DNA of 53,635 bases from contig JAJYFM010000005.1 of NCBI GenBank assembly GCA_021790895.1, positions 1 through 53,635 of the forward strand. The letters run 5' to 3'. This DNA comes from a bacterium. Lineage in GTDB: Bacteria; Vulcanimicrobiota; Vulcanimicrobiia; Vulcanimicrobiales; Vulcanimicrobiaceae. The notes beneath the pieces were generated by a model. The model saw only the letters and a list, made by a program, of their open reading frames with translations. It was not told where the DNA came from and searched no databases. Shown here in pieces: positions 32,728 to 41,125 of the stretch. Every line of letters begins with the position of its first letter. Position 1 is the first letter of the stretch. The translations under genes were made by a program, and so were the position numbers.

Positions 32728-34200
32728 CTAGTACTTTCCGTTGCTTTCTTCGTAACCACGGGACATCGAGAGCGCCTCTTTGGTAACCGACGCCAAGAAC
32801 TCGTCGTTCGTGCGCGTTTGGGCCATCTTGTCGAGGATGATCTCGGTGATATCGCCGCTGTTGAGCACGGCGGTTGCGCGACGAAGCATCCAAATCTTGC
32901 GCATCTCTTCGTTGGAGAGCAAGAGCTCTTCGTGTCGCGTTCCCGACCGTTTGATATCGACGGCGGGGAAGACGCGCGACTCGGCAAGTTTACGGGTGAG
33001 GTTGAGCTCCATATTTCCCGTACCCTTGAACTCTTCGAAAATGATGTCGTCCATTTTCGAGCCGGTCTCGATGAGCGCAGTCGCGATAATGGTCAGCGAG
33101 CCGCCCTCTTCGATTTTGCGCGCCGCACCGAAAAAGCGTTTCGGCTTATGCAGCGAGGCGGTATCGAGGCCGCCGGAGAGGGTGCGCCCGGAATTCGGCA
33201 CGACCTGGTTGTAGGCGCGGGCGAGACGCGTGATGGAATCGAGGAGAATAACGACATCTTTCCCCATCTCGACGAGACGCTTCGCGCGCTCCATCGTGAG
33301 TTCGGCAACCGCAGTGTGGTTCTCGGGATGTTCGTCGAAGGTTGATGCGACCACCTCACCGTCGATCGTCCGTTGCATATCCGTGACTTCTTCGGGACGC
33401 TCGTCGACGAGCAACGCGATGATATGCGCTTCGGGATGATTGATGGAGATGGAGTTGGCGATATTTTTCAACAGCGTCGTCTTACCGGCTTTCGGCGGTG
33501 AAACGATGAGTGCGCGCTGACCTTTGCCGATCGGGCAGAATAGATCGATGACGCGCGTCGAAAGCTGCGTTGCACGAACCTCGAGCTTGAAGCGCTCGTT
33601 GGGATAGATCGGCGTGCCTTTTTCGAAAATTTTCCGCACGCCCATTTTTTCAATGTCGATCTCGTTAATACGATCGACGCGCAAGAGGCCAAAATATTTC
33701 TCGCCCTCCTTCGGCCGACGCACGGTCGCGTCGACGCGATCGCCGCGACGAAGATCGGCTCGCCGAATTTGCGCTTGGCTGACGTAGACATCTTCATTGC
33801 CGATCACATAACCGGCGCGCCGCAGAAAGCCGTAGCCCTCCGGAAGAATGTCGAGGATGCCGCTCGCGCTCTCGATGCCGGAGCGCGCTTGCTGCGCTGC
33901 GAGAATCTGGAGGACGATTTCGTCCTTCTTTACTTTTGCCGGCGTCGCAATCTCGATCGAAAACTCTTTTGCGAGCTCGACGAGTTCGCTTTTACTCTTC
34001 TCTTCGAGTTGCGCTGCCGTCAGCATCGGCGGCGCCTGCGCCTCATTCTGAGCGAATGCTTCGGGCTGCGGGAACCCGGAATTATTGTGGCGGCGGCGCG
34101 AACGGCGGCGGCGGCCCCCATTGGGCGGGCGGCCATTTTCGTTGGGGCGATGATCGAGTTGCAGGGGAGGCTCACTCTCGCAGCGTCCGCACGCATTCAC
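32728..34200 (-). CDS. rho: Transcription termination factor Rho
   Basis: Rho is a hexameric RNA translocase ending transcription. The 490-aa product starts at a GTG and has an Asn/Arg/Gly-rich N-terminal extension ('[13 protein letters not shown]') before the Rho-N domain ('[16 protein letters not shown]'), as seen in several Terrabacteria. It continues with the cold-shock-like RNA domain ('[10 protein letters not shown]'), Walker A '[15 protein letters not shown]', Walker B '[17 protein letters not shown]', the Q-loop '[13 protein letters not shown]' and the C-terminal secondary RNA site. A shorter form starting at an internal ATG before 'LTAAQLEE' is possible. Confidence 0.97.
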   Translation of the reverse strand: MNACGRCESEPPLQLDHRPNENGRPPNGGRRRRSRRRHNNSGFPQPEAFAQNEAQAPPMLTAAQLEEKSKSELVELAKEFSIEIATPAKVKKDEIVLQILAAQQARSGIESASGILDILPEGYGFLRRAGYVIGNEDVYVSQAQIRRADLRRGDRVDATVRRPKEGEKYFGLLRVDRINEIDIEKMGVRKIFEKGTPIYPNERFKLEVRATQLSTRVIDLFCPIGKGQRALIVSPPKAGKTTLLKNIANSISINHPEAHIIALLVDERPEEVTDMQRTIDGEVVASTFDEHPENHTAVAELTMERAKRLVEMGKDVVILLDSITRLARAYNQVVPNSGRTLSGGLDTASLHKPKRFFGAARKIEEGGSLTIIATALIETGSKMDDIIFEEFKGTGNMELNLTRKLAESRVFPAVDIKRSGTRHEELLLSNEEMRKIWMLRRATAVLNSGDITEIILDKMAQTRTNDEFLASVTKEALSMSRGYEESNGKY

Positions 34201-34300
34201 CAGCGACTACATCGGGCTACGCCGCGACGGTGGGTGAGTGTGGGCGGGAGGGAATAGATTGCGCCGGGCGAGTCGATAGCGACTCAACGGCACCAGAGAG

Positions 34301-34330
34301 GTTATAGCACGGGACAGATGCTCCCTTCAA
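34301..34330 (-). promoter_or_regulatory. Probable promoter of rho
   Basis: The minus strand shows -35 TTGAAG (34330-34325), an 18-base spacer and an extended -10 TGC-TATAAC (34306-34301). The predicted start leaves a ~95-nt leader before the rho GTG. The leader contains a perfect GAGTCG-ATAG-CGACTC hairpin (34270-34285), which may have a role in rho autoregulation. Confidence 0.6.
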
Positions 34331-34343
34331 GCGCCGTGCCGAA

Positions 34344-34370
34344 CGTTCTTTAGAAGAACGCGCGATTTTT
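34344..34370. terminator. Hairpin between the RNase H-like gene and the rho promoter
   Basis: CGTTCTT-TAG-AAGAACG is a perfect 7-bp stem. On the plus strand it is followed by CGCGATTTTT. On the minus strand, the sense of the upstream gene, it is followed only by TTC. It is probably a weak 3' end for the RNase H-like gene transcript. The rest of 34201-34379 is the rho leader. Confidence 0.4.
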
Positions 34371-34379
34371 ACGATCACG

Positions 34380-34796
34380 CTACGCAGCGATGCGCGAGAG
34401 CTCGGCGCGGGCGAGTTCGGCGAGATCCTCGGCGCGACCGAGTTCGAGCGCGAACGTTGGCGTCGCCCGTAGGGAGCAGAGAAGATGGATGTACGCCCGA
34501 TGGAGCCGATAGGGGAGCGCGCGATGCTCTCGCAGGTCCTCGAGCAATTCGGAATCGGGGACGAGCACGGTCGCGATGCGGTGGCCGAAACTGCGCAGGG
34601 CATCGAGCAAGGCGTGGAGCGCTGCATAGGATGCCGCTTGCTCGGCGCACTCCTCCGGCACGGCGATGGAGAATGGAACGCGCACGAGGTGAGCGCTCCG
34701 ACCGCGCCGGATTCGAGCGATGAGGACGGCGTTACCCGTCGCTGCGGCCGCGTAGCCGTAGTCGACCAGAACCCGGTGAAGCGACGTATTCCGCAT
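34380..34796 (-). CDS. Small RNase H-like-fold protein
   Basis: The 138-aa product is not a standard RNase HI but shows the order of its core elements. 'VLVDYGYAAAATGNAVLIA' may be the first strand with Asp and a turn. The helix 'EECAEQAASYAALHALLDALRSFG' carries Glu in the usual A-E-x-x-A-x-x-A-L pattern. 'IATVLVPDSELLEDL' corresponds to the D-S-x-x-L strand/helix. The fourth acidic residue near the C-terminus is not clear. Nuclease activity is uncertain. It lies between a GT4 gene (43 bp upstream) and rho. Confidence 0.5.
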   Translation of the reverse strand: MRNTSLHRVLVDYGYAAAATGNAVLIARIRRGRSAHLVRVPFSIAVPEECAEQAASYAALHALLDALRSFGHRIATVLVPDSELLEDLREHRALPYRLHRAYIHLLCSLRATPTFALELGRAEDLAELARAELSRIAA

Positions 34797-34839
34797 GCAT
34801 GGACCTCTCGGTCAGCATACATCGAACATACGTTCGCCG

Positions 34840-35973
34840 TCAAGCCGGGGTCGCAAGCCTCGCGATCGCCTCTTGGTAGATCTCGACGCAGCGCGCAACG
34901 ATGCTTCGGGCGTCGAAACGGCGGGCGGCGGCGAGCATCTCCTCGCGGGTGACCGGCGGCGGCGAGTCCGCCGCCATCGCCAAGGCAAAGCTCGGCGCAT
35001 CCGGCGCGAGCAGGCGCGCGCAGCCTCCGAGCACGTCGCGATTCTGCGGCGAGTCGGCGGCAAAGACCGGTAACCCGGCGGCGAGCGCCTCCACTTGGAC
35101 CAGCCCTTGCGTCTCGGTCATGCTGGGAAAGAGAAACCCGTCGGCACTGGCATAAAAATCGGGGAGCGACCGGCGCGGGAGCGCGCCAAGAAAGCGCACG
35201 CGCTCCTCAAGCCCGCGATCCCGCACGAGCGCTTCCAATGCATCGCGATCGGGACCGTCGCCGATGAATGCAAGCCGCACGCTCTGCGAGCGAACCGCCG
35301 CCAGCGCTTCGATCACGATATGGAGATTTTTTTCCCGGGCGAGCCGACCGACCGCGAGATAGAGACGATCCGCTGCGCGTGCGCCCATCCGCTCGCGAAG
35401 TTCTTCGCAGCGGCGACCGCGCGAGAAGAAATCGACATCGATACCGCTGGGCAACACCTCGATGCGCCCGTCGACGCCGAGTTCGTGGAGTCGTTGCTCC
35501 ATCGCGGAGGTCGGGACGATGACGGCAGCAACGGCGTTGGCAAAGCGGCGCGTCAACTCCGAAGCGGCGTAGCGTGTCGCCCGGGCCTCGAAGGGCACGT
35601 AATGCGCGTAGGCTTCCAACTGTGTGTGATAGGTATAGACGGTCGGGTGCCCGTAGCGACGCGCATAGCGTAATCCCATCCACCCGGTGACGAACGGCGA
35701 ATGCAGGTGCAGCACATCGAGTTGCGCGACGCGGCGAGCGATCTCGCTCCGACGCAGCACGGGAACGGTGAGCCGGTAATCGCTCTGCGTCGGCAGCGGC
35801 AGCGAGGGAATTCGCACGACTCCCGCATCGTAGCGTGCCTCGGGATGACGCGGGGTAAAGACGGTCACCTCGTGCCCTAAGTCCGTGAGGTATGCGCGTA
35901 GGGTATCGACGGCAGTCACGACCCCGTTGACCACCGGATGATAGACCTCGGTAAAGAGCCCAACCCTCAGCAT
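34840..35973 (-). CDS. GT4-family glycosyltransferase
   Basis: The 377-aa product has the GT-B fold of family 4: N-terminal 'RVGLFTEVYHPVVNGVVTAVDTL', 'VLHLHSPFVTGWMGLRYARR' and 'YTYHTQLEAYAHYVPF'. Its C-terminal nucleotide-sugar part has 'LYLAVGRLAREKNLHIVIEAL', 'VRLAFIGDGPDRDALEAL', 'VRFLGALPRRSLPDFYASAD' and the E-x7-E motif 'TETQGLVQVEALAAGLPV'. It resembles alpha-mannosyl/glucosyl transferases acting on glycolipids. The acceptor is unknown. It diverges from the riboswitch-controlled gene. Confidence 0.92.
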   Translation of the reverse strand: MLRVGLFTEVYHPVVNGVVTAVDTLRAYLTDLGHEVTVFTPRHPEARYDAGVVRIPSLPLPTQSDYRLTVPVLRRSEIARRVAQLDVLHLHSPFVTGWMGLRYARRYGHPTVYTYHTQLEAYAHYVPFEARATRYAASELTRRFANAVAAVIVPTSAMEQRLHELGVDGRIEVLPSGIDVDFFSRGRRCEELRERMGARAADRLYLAVGRLAREKNLHIVIEALAAVRSQSVRLAFIGDGPDRDALEALVRDRGLEERVRFLGALPRRSLPDFYASADGFLFPSMTETQGLVQVEALAAGLPVFAADSPQNRDVLGGCARLLAPDAPSFALAMAADSPPPVTREEMLAAARRFDARSIVARCVEIYQEAIARLATPA

Positions 35974-36080
35974 CGCCGAGCTCGGTTTCCACTCGGCGTA
36001 CCCCGGGCCTTTATGATCCTTACAGAAGGATTACCCTTCTTCAAGTCGACTTTTGGCATAGGACCCCCGCGGAAGCGACG

Positions 36081-36089
36081 TGCTATAGT
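36081..36089 (+). promoter_or_regulatory. Extended -10 promoter element upstream of the c-di-AMP-type leader
   Basis: TGC-TATAGT on the plus strand is an extended -10 box placing the start at about 36095, exactly at the 5' edge of the predicted aptamer. No good -35 is seen at 17 bp, which fits an extended -10 promoter. It resembles the TGC-TATAAC of rho. Confidence 0.55.
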
Positions 36090-36090
36090 C

Positions 36091-36261
36091 CGCCCGGTCG
36101 ACGGCCACTTTGCCCGACCCGGCCGCTCCGCGGCCCATCCGAGCGGAACCCACTACGTACCAACATCTTCCGAGATGTGTAGTGAATCCGCCCCGATCCT
36201 TGGCGTTTCCCCTCCATGGTCTCGAGGGGTCCGTCAACCACCACTCCATAAACGACCGGCG
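36091..36261 (+). promoter_or_regulatory. ydaO/yuaA-type cyclic di-AMP riboswitch
   Basis: Conserved single-stranded blocks of the class appear in order: GGAACCCA, then GTGAATCC, then CCGTCAACC. The helices also fit. A closing stem pairs CGCCCGGTCG (36091-36100) with CGACCGGCG (36253-36261). CACTAC pairs with GTAGTG around a CATCT-TCCG-AGATG hairpin, and CCCCTC pairs with GAGGGG. It sits between an extended -10 promoter and a G5-3D cell-wall gene, the kind of gene this riboswitch class typically controls. No intrinsic terminator follows, only a CGCACG-ACTCG-CGTGCG hairpin, so control may be Rho-dependent or translational. High c-di-AMP usually turns such genes off. Confidence 0.8.
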
Positions 36262-36355
36262 CCACCAGCTCGCCACCGCCGCACGACTCGCGTGCGACAC
36301 CGTGCCTGCAGGACGCCCGAACGCGAAAGGAACGCGGTTGATAGGACGAAGGCCC

Positions 36356-37375
36356 ATGCGCCGACTCCATCTCATTTTCGTAGGCTTGCTGGGAGCAGGC
36401 TTTGCTCTGGGTGCCTCCTTCATCGCGCCGACCACGGCCGTGCGCGCTGCGGAGCCCACCACCTATACCGTCCTCTTCGAGGACGGATCGCGGAGCATGC
36501 CCTACCAAAGCACCGCCGCAAACGTCGGCCAATTCCTTCGCGAGCGGGGCATTCACGTTGCGCCCGGCGATGAAGTCGTGCCCGCACCCGCCGCCCCGTT
36601 GAGCAACGGCGCGACGATTATTTATCGGCGCGCGATTCACGTGGTCTTTTTCGACGGCGCCTCAGTCGAGCACGTTGCAACGACGGCACAGGATGTCGGA
36701 TCGTTTCTTGCGATGCAAGGTGTAAAGATCGGAAAATTCGATAAAGTATTTCCTTCGCTCGGCACCACGCTCCACAACGGCTCGCGCGTCAGGCTCTTTC
36801 ATATTATTGCATGGGATCGCAGCGTCGTCGTGCCGGTACGCGCGGGAACGATCCATCATCTCGATACGCACATGCGGGTCGGCGCCCATAAAATCGTTTC
36901 GGTCGGGTCGATCGGCGAACGACGCATCGATTATCGCTACTTCAAATATCCAAATGGCATCATACGCCGCGTGGCGCTCACATCGACGACCGTTCGTGCC
37001 GCGCACCCGCGCATCGTTCTCGACGGAGTTGGGGATATCGGGGCCTTTTCAAACTATACGGCGCGGAGTATCGGCAAGATGCAATTGCGTGCCGTACACG
37101 CAATCAGCATGGTTGCGACCGCTTATACGCCGTGGTGCACGGGCTGCAGCGGGATTACCGCAACGGGCGAGCGTGCCGGTCACGGAATCGTCGCCGTCGA
37201 TCCGCGCGTTATTCCCTTGGGAACCAAACTTTTTATCCCCGGCTATGGATACGCCGTTGCCGGCGACACCGGTGGCGCCATCATCGGCCACCGCATCGAT
37301 CTCGGCTTCGATTCCGAACGCGCAGCGCTTCAGTTCGGGCGCCGGAAGATCGAAGTCTTCGCTATCAAAGGGTGA
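36356..37375 (+). CDS. Exported DUF348-G5-3D protein (YabE-like cell-wall factor)
   Basis: The ~339-aa product (ATG 36356 with an AGGACGAAGG-like site) has a signal peptide ('FVGLLGAGFALGASFIAP') and two DUF348 ubiquitin-like modules starting 'YTVLFEDGSRSM' and 'IHVVFFDGASVEHV'. A G5-type domain ('GTIHHLDTHMRVG' to 'RIVLDGVG') and a C-terminal 3D domain follow. The 3D domain carries 'VATAYTP', 'TATGERAGHGIVAVDPRVIPLGT', 'AGDTGGAIIGHRIDL' and 'FGRRKIEV', with its three Asp intact. Such proteins are related to resuscitation-promoting and lytic transglycosylase-like factors. It is preceded by a c-di-AMP-type riboswitch and overlaps rsmA by GTGA. Confidence 0.9.
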   Translation: MRRLHLIFVGLLGAGFALGASFIAPTTAVRAAEPTTYTVLFEDGSRSMPYQSTAANVGQFLRERGIHVAPGDEVVPAPAAPLSNGATIIYRRAIHVVFFDGASVEHVATTAQDVGSFLAMQGVKIGKFDKVFPSLGTTLHNGSRVRLFHIIAWDRSVVVPVRAGTIHHLDTHMRVGAHKIVSVGSIGERRIDYRYFKYPNGIIRRVALTSTTVRAAHPRIVLDGVGDIGAFSNYTARSIGKMQLRAVHAISMVATAYTPWCTGCSGITATGERAGHGIVAVDPRVIPLGTKLFIPGYGYAVAGDTGGAIIGHRIDLGFDSERAALQFGRRKIEVFAIKG

Positions 37376-38196
37376 GTGCACGCGGCCTACTCAACGCGGC
37401 GGGGTTACACCCGAAAAAGCGTTTCGGGCAAAATTTCTTGCTCGACGATTCGCTCTGCGTAAAAATTGCCGCGCTCGCGCTCGCAGATGCGCCGGAATGG
37501 ATCGTTGAGGTCGGCCCCGGCACCGGCGCGCTCACCACTGCCCTCGCGCGCGACGGTGCTCGCGTCCGCGCATTGGAGATCGACCGCGATTTAGTGGCGT
37601 TGCTCCGGCAAAACGAAGCACTCGCATCGGTCGACATTCTCGAGACCGACGCGCTGAATTATGCCTGGCCCGAAGCCTCGTGCAGTCGTTGGCACGTCGC
37701 AGGCAACCTGCCGTATAACATCGCAACGCCGCTCCTGATTCGGCTCGCGCAACTCGCCGATGGACCGCAACGCATCGTCGCGATGATTCAAAAAGATGTT
37801 GCCGACCGATTGCTTGCAGCGGCCGGATCACCCGCATACGGCAGCCTGACCATCGCCGTGAACAACGTCATGAACGTCGAGCGCGCGTTTACGCTCGGTC
37901 CTGCTGCATTTTATCCACGCCCGAAAGTCGATTCGACGGTTATCGTTCTGAATCGGCGCGCGCGCCCGTTGGTCGAGCCGATCGACCCAACGCTTTTCGA
38001 GAAGGTCGTGCGCGGATCGTTCGCGTATCGGCGAAAGACTTTAGCAAACTCGCTCTCGCGTGCGCTCTCCGTAGAGCGAAGCGAGATCCTCAACGCCATG
38101 CAAACGGCTGGAATCGACGAAAATGAACGCGGAGAACGGATCGACATCGATGGTTTCGCCCAGTTGGCCGACGCACTGGCGCGAGGGGGCATTTAA
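37372..38196 (+). CDS. rsmA: 16S rRNA (adenine1518-N6/adenine1519-N6)-dimethyltransferase
   Basis: RsmA/KsgA dimethylates two adenines in helix 45 of 16S rRNA. From the GTG at 37372 (~274 aa) it has 'LHPKKRFGQNFLLDD', SAM motif 'IVEVGPGTGALTTALARDGA', 'RALEIDRDLVALL', catalytic 'VAGNLPYNIATPLL', 'MIQKDVADRLLA' and 'FYPRPKVDSTVIVL'. The GTGA overlap with the 3D gene supports this start over the long track ORF. The order 3D gene then rsmA recalls yabE-rnmV-ksgA of Firmicutes, here without rnmV. Confidence 0.96.
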   Translation: MSARGLLNAAGLHPKKRFGQNFLLDDSLCVKIAALALADAPEWIVEVGPGTGALTTALARDGARVRALEIDRDLVALLRQNEALASVDILETDALNYAWPEASCSRWHVAGNLPYNIATPLLIRLAQLADGPQRIVAMIQKDVADRLLAAAGSPAYGSLTIAVNNVMNVERAFTLGPAAFYPRPKVDSTVIVLNRRARPLVEPIDPTLFEKVVRGSFAYRRKTLANSLSRALSVERSEILNAMQTAGIDENERGERIDIDGFAQLADALARGGI

Positions 38197-38902
38197 AGGC
38201 TCCTCGGTCGCCCTTGTCATCCTCGGCATGATCGGTCTGGCCGTCGCCTGTGCTGTTCTTGCCCTCGTCGCCTACATTATCATCGACCCACCGATTCTCT
38301 CGAAGCTTATGCACTCACCGGTGAACCTTCCGGTAACCGCGGTGCTTGTCGTTCAACTCGCTTTCGAATTACCGCCGATCTTCGTTTTGATGGCGATGCT
38401 TCCGCGCATCTCCCTCTATTCGTGGGAAGAGCTCGGCTTGCGGCTTCCACCGGCGAGCGCTTTGTGGTACGTCATCGGTGGTTTCGTGGCCGCAATTATC
38501 GTGGGCGACGGCGGCAGCGTCATCGTCAATCACCTCTCGCATCACCCCCATCACATGCAAGACGTCGCCAAAATTTTCGAGAACATCCGGCATACGCCCG
38601 CGATCATCGCCTTTATCCTTTATGGCGTGGTCGTTGCACCAATCGCCGAAGAGTTGATTTTCAGAGGATTTCTTTTCAACCTCGGAATGCGTTACGGCAA
38701 TTTTTGGGTCGGCGCGGTCTTCAGTTCGCTTCTTTTCGGGGCGGCACATGGCGATATCGAGCTCTTTCTCCCGCTCACGCTCGTCGGTTTTGTTCTCGCA
38801 ACCGTCTATTACCGTTCGAAAAATCTCATTATTTCAATGCTCACGCACGCCTCGTTTAACGCGATCGCCTTTTCTTCGCTGTTATGGATGAAGACACACT
38901 AA
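38123..38902 (+). CDS. CPBP-family intramembrane metalloprotease
   Basis: The product (259 aa, or 250 from the ATG at 38150) is a multi-helix membrane protein with the CPBP/CAAX-protease-like motifs 'IAEELIFRGFLFNLGM' (EExxxR), 'FGAAHGDIELF' (FxxxH) and 'LTHASFNAIA' (HxxxN). Family members cleave prenylated peptides or bacteriocin/signalling substrates; the substrate here is unknown. The start overlaps rsmA by up to 74 bp. The 3' end is convergent with the GT9-like gene and overlaps it by 4 bp. Confidence 0.85.
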   Translation: MNAENGSTSMVSPSWPTHWREGAFKGSSVALVILGMIGLAVACAVLALVAYIIIDPPILSKLMHSPVNLPVTAVLVVQLAFELPPIFVLMAMLPRISLYSWEELGLRLPPASALWYVIGGFVAAIIVGDGGSVIVNHLSHHPHHMQDVAKIFENIRHTPAIIAFILYGVVVAPIAEELIFRGFLFNLGMRYGNFWVGAVFSSLLFGAAHGDIELFLPLTLVGFVLATVYYRSKNLIISMLTHASFNAIAFSSLLWMKTH

Positions 38903-40056
38903 ATCGCGCCGACGCGAATGAGCGCGTCGAGGACGAGCTCCGGAGATATCGCTTCCGTTCCAACCTGTTCGATGCGATAGTCGAGACTCTTCGGTAAGGT
39001 CGTCGCCGCCGGACGCAAGTGATAGCCGCGTGCAATCGGGCGCTTGCCGACGAGGTGAAGCGCGAGCGGATTCGGTTCGTCGTACCACGTCGGATAGTGC
39101 GCGAGCCACAGACCGACGATCGGTATTCCCCCGCGAGCCGAAACGGCGTGCATCGGCCCCGCAGGAACGCCGACGCACGCGTGGAGACGCGCCAGCAACG
39201 CGGTGAACGTCTCGGCAAATGGTTCGTCGACCTCGGCTGCTAATGCGCGAAATGACAGCACGCTGTTGCGTTCGTGCCAGCCGTCCTCCGGATCGCCGAG
39301 CGCATCGAGCAGAATCACCCGAATGCGCGCATCGCGTGCGTGGAGAAGCTCGACAAATGCTCGTGCGTCGCCGGTCGGCCACGCTTTCGTCGGCGCGGTA
39401 TGACCGCTGGTGGCGAGGAGCAGCAAGCGTTGCTGCGGCTCGATAGATCGCGCGAGTGCATCGTTGAATCGCCGCTGCACGTCGGGCGCGACGGTAAACG
39501 AGAGCGATTGCGGTAATGGCCGAGCGAGATCGAACTGCGCGAGCCGTCGCTCCTCGACGAGGTGTCGCGCGAGAGCGCGCGCTTTGGTGTGAAACGGAAA
39601 GGCGAGTCGCCCTTCTGCCGGTTCGGGATAATCAGTATAGAGCAGCGCGGTGGGAGCGAACTCCGCGAACGCTCGCGGGAGTTCGCCCGGGAGAGCGATG
39701 CGCTCGCGTTTGCCCGACAAACGCTTCCAGTTCAGCCCGAGGTGCCGGGCACCCAACGCCGATCCATCCCCCACTGCGCGAATCCCCGACGGAAATGCAG
39801 CGACGGGTCGCGCACCCGAAAAGAGCGCGCTGTAATCGTCGCCGATCCGGAAGATCGCATACGCGTTCTCCGGCGAAAGCAGCGAGGCAATATGCCCGAA
39901 GTGTACCCAATCGCCGAAGCCGTGCGGCCAATAGATTGCAATGCGTTCGCCGCGAAGCCGCGCGAAATCGGCGCCGCGTTCGTTATACGCGGGCAGCGCG
40001 ACGCTCGGTAGCCCTGGAGCGATCGCCGGGTGTCGCGGAAACAGATTAGCGAGCAT
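38899..40056 (-). CDS. GT9-like (heptosyltransferase-type) glycosyltransferase
   Basis: From the ATG at 40056 (~385 aa) the product shows a GT-B outline. There is an N-terminal half with 'IAIYWPHGFGDWVHFGHIASLL'. The C-terminal half has 'LLLLATSGHTAPTKAWP', 'FVELLHARDARIRVILLDALGDP' and 'HACVGVPAGPMHAVSARGGIPIVGLW', close to the family pattern of GT9/ADP-heptosyltransferase-like proteins (GxxTxxxHxAxAxGxPxVxLF). The track ORF extends it upstream into the next gene. It overlaps the preceding GT4 gene by 11 bp. It is probably involved in surface glycan assembly, substrate unknown. Confidence 0.8.
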   Translation of the reverse strand: MLANLFPRHPAIAPGLPSVALPAYNERGADFARLRGERIAIYWPHGFGDWVHFGHIASLLSPENAYAIFRIGDDYSALFSGARPVAAFPSGIRAVGDGSALGARHLGLNWKRLSGKRERIALPGELPRAFAEFAPTALLYTDYPEPAEGRLAFPFHTKARALARHLVEERRLAQFDLARPLPQSLSFTVAPDVQRRFNDALARSIEPQQRLLLLATSGHTAPTKAWPTGDARAFVELLHARDARIRVILLDALGDPEDGWHERNSVLSFRALAAEVDEPFAETFTALLARLHACVGVPAGPMHAVSARGGIPIVGLWLAHYPTWYDEPNPLALHLVGKRPIARGYHLRPAATTLPKSLDYRIEQVGTEAISPELVLDALIRVGAI

Positions 40057-41125
40057 CGAGCAGCGCTCCGAGACGAGTGCGAATCTTCTCGACGAAGGCA
40101 CGATTGGAGAAATCGGCGGCATGCGCGCGCAACTGCTCTTCGTCGAATGCTCGGGCGTCGAATCGCAGGAACGCCGCGGCGAGATCCTCGGCCTCGGGCC
40201 GATCGAAGAACGATCCGGTTCTCCCCTCGATAATGCTCTCGGTCGCTCCGCCGGCGCGGTAGGCGATGCTCGGCGTTCCACTCGCCGCCGCCTCCAACGG
40301 CATAAGGCCGAAATCTTCGATTCCGGGCACGATCACCGCGCGCGCGTGCGCGAGTTCCTCAGCGATCGCATGGTCGCCGAGCTCCCCGAGAAAGGTCACC
40401 GGCGCACCCTGCGCGCGCCGCTCGAGCGCCGCGCGCATCGGCCCGTCACCAACGATGCGCAGCGGTGCATTCGCAATACGCGCAGCGTCGATTGCCAGAT
40501 CGATCCGTTTGTACGGTAACATCCGCGCCACGACGAGAAAAGCCTCGCGCGGATCTCGCCGTTGCGCGAATCGTTCGGTATCGACCGGTGGATGGAGTAC
40601 CTCGAGGGTTCGGCCATAGTACTGCAGCGCACGGCGTGCCGTCGTTGCGGAGTTTGCGAGCATCTCGGTCGGGCGCTGCGCGGCACGAAGATCCCATCGC
40701 TGCAGCGCCGCCACGAGCGGGCGCGCGAGGATTCCGACGCCGAGCCCCCCGACGTATGCATCGTAGTCGAAGAGAAAGCGACTTACCGAGTGCAGGTAAC
40801 AGAGGTGCACGCAACCGGCCGGCACGCGAATGCCTTTCGCCCACGCCGATGACGAACTGACGATTGCGTCGTAGCCCGTAAAATCGAATCGTTCGAATGC
40901 GTTCGGATAGAACGGCGCGTACCAGCGAAAATGCGAGCGAATTCCCGGCATGCCGGCGAGCCACGAGCGATGAATCGTACGCCCGGCAAACCAATCACCG
41001 GTCTTTTGCTCGTCGTAGAACGCCGTGTAGATCGGCGCGTCGGGAAACGCTGCAGCAATGACCGCGAAAACGCGCTCGGCACCGCCGCGTTGATTGAGGT
41101 AATCGTGGACGAGTGCGAGCTTCAG
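40046..41125 (-). CDS. GT4-family glycosyltransferase with apparent CTG start
   Basis: The track ORF (301 aa from an internal ATG at 40951) is too short. The same frame stays open upstream and encodes 'KLALVHDYLNQRGGAERV', the standard GT4 N-terminus. The natural first codon is CTG at 41125-41123, forming a CTGA overlap with the stop of the upstream M16-like gene, exactly like the ATGA overlaps elsewhere. GGAAG lies a few bases upstream. The full product is ~359 aa with 'FLVVARMLPYKRIDLAIDAA', 'LRIVGDGPMRAALE' and 'IEDFGLMPLEAAASGTP'. The acceptor is unknown. Confidence 0.82.
   Translation of the reverse strand: MKLALVHDYLNQRGGAERVFAVIAAAFPDAPIYTAFYDEQKTGDWFAGRTIHRSWLAGMPGIRSHFRWYAPFYPNAFERFDFTGYDAIVSSSSAWAKGIRVPAGCVHLCYLHSVSRFLFDYDAYVGGLGVGILARPLVAALQRWDLRAAQRPTEMLANSATTARRALQYYGRTLEVLHPPVDTERFAQRRDPREAFLVVARMLPYKRIDLAIDAARIANAPLRIVGDGPMRAALERRAQGAPVTFLGELGDHAIAEELAHARAVIVPGIEDFGLMPLEAAASGTPSIAYRAGGATESIIEGRTGSFFDRPEAEDLAAAFLRFDARAFDEEQLRAHAADFSNRAFVEKIRTRLGALLDAR

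Noticed and set aside
36110-36355. N-terminal extension of the G5-3D protein ORF to 36110
   Set aside because: This segment is the riboswitch and leader; the signal peptide begins at the ATG at 36356, which has a good ribosome-binding site.
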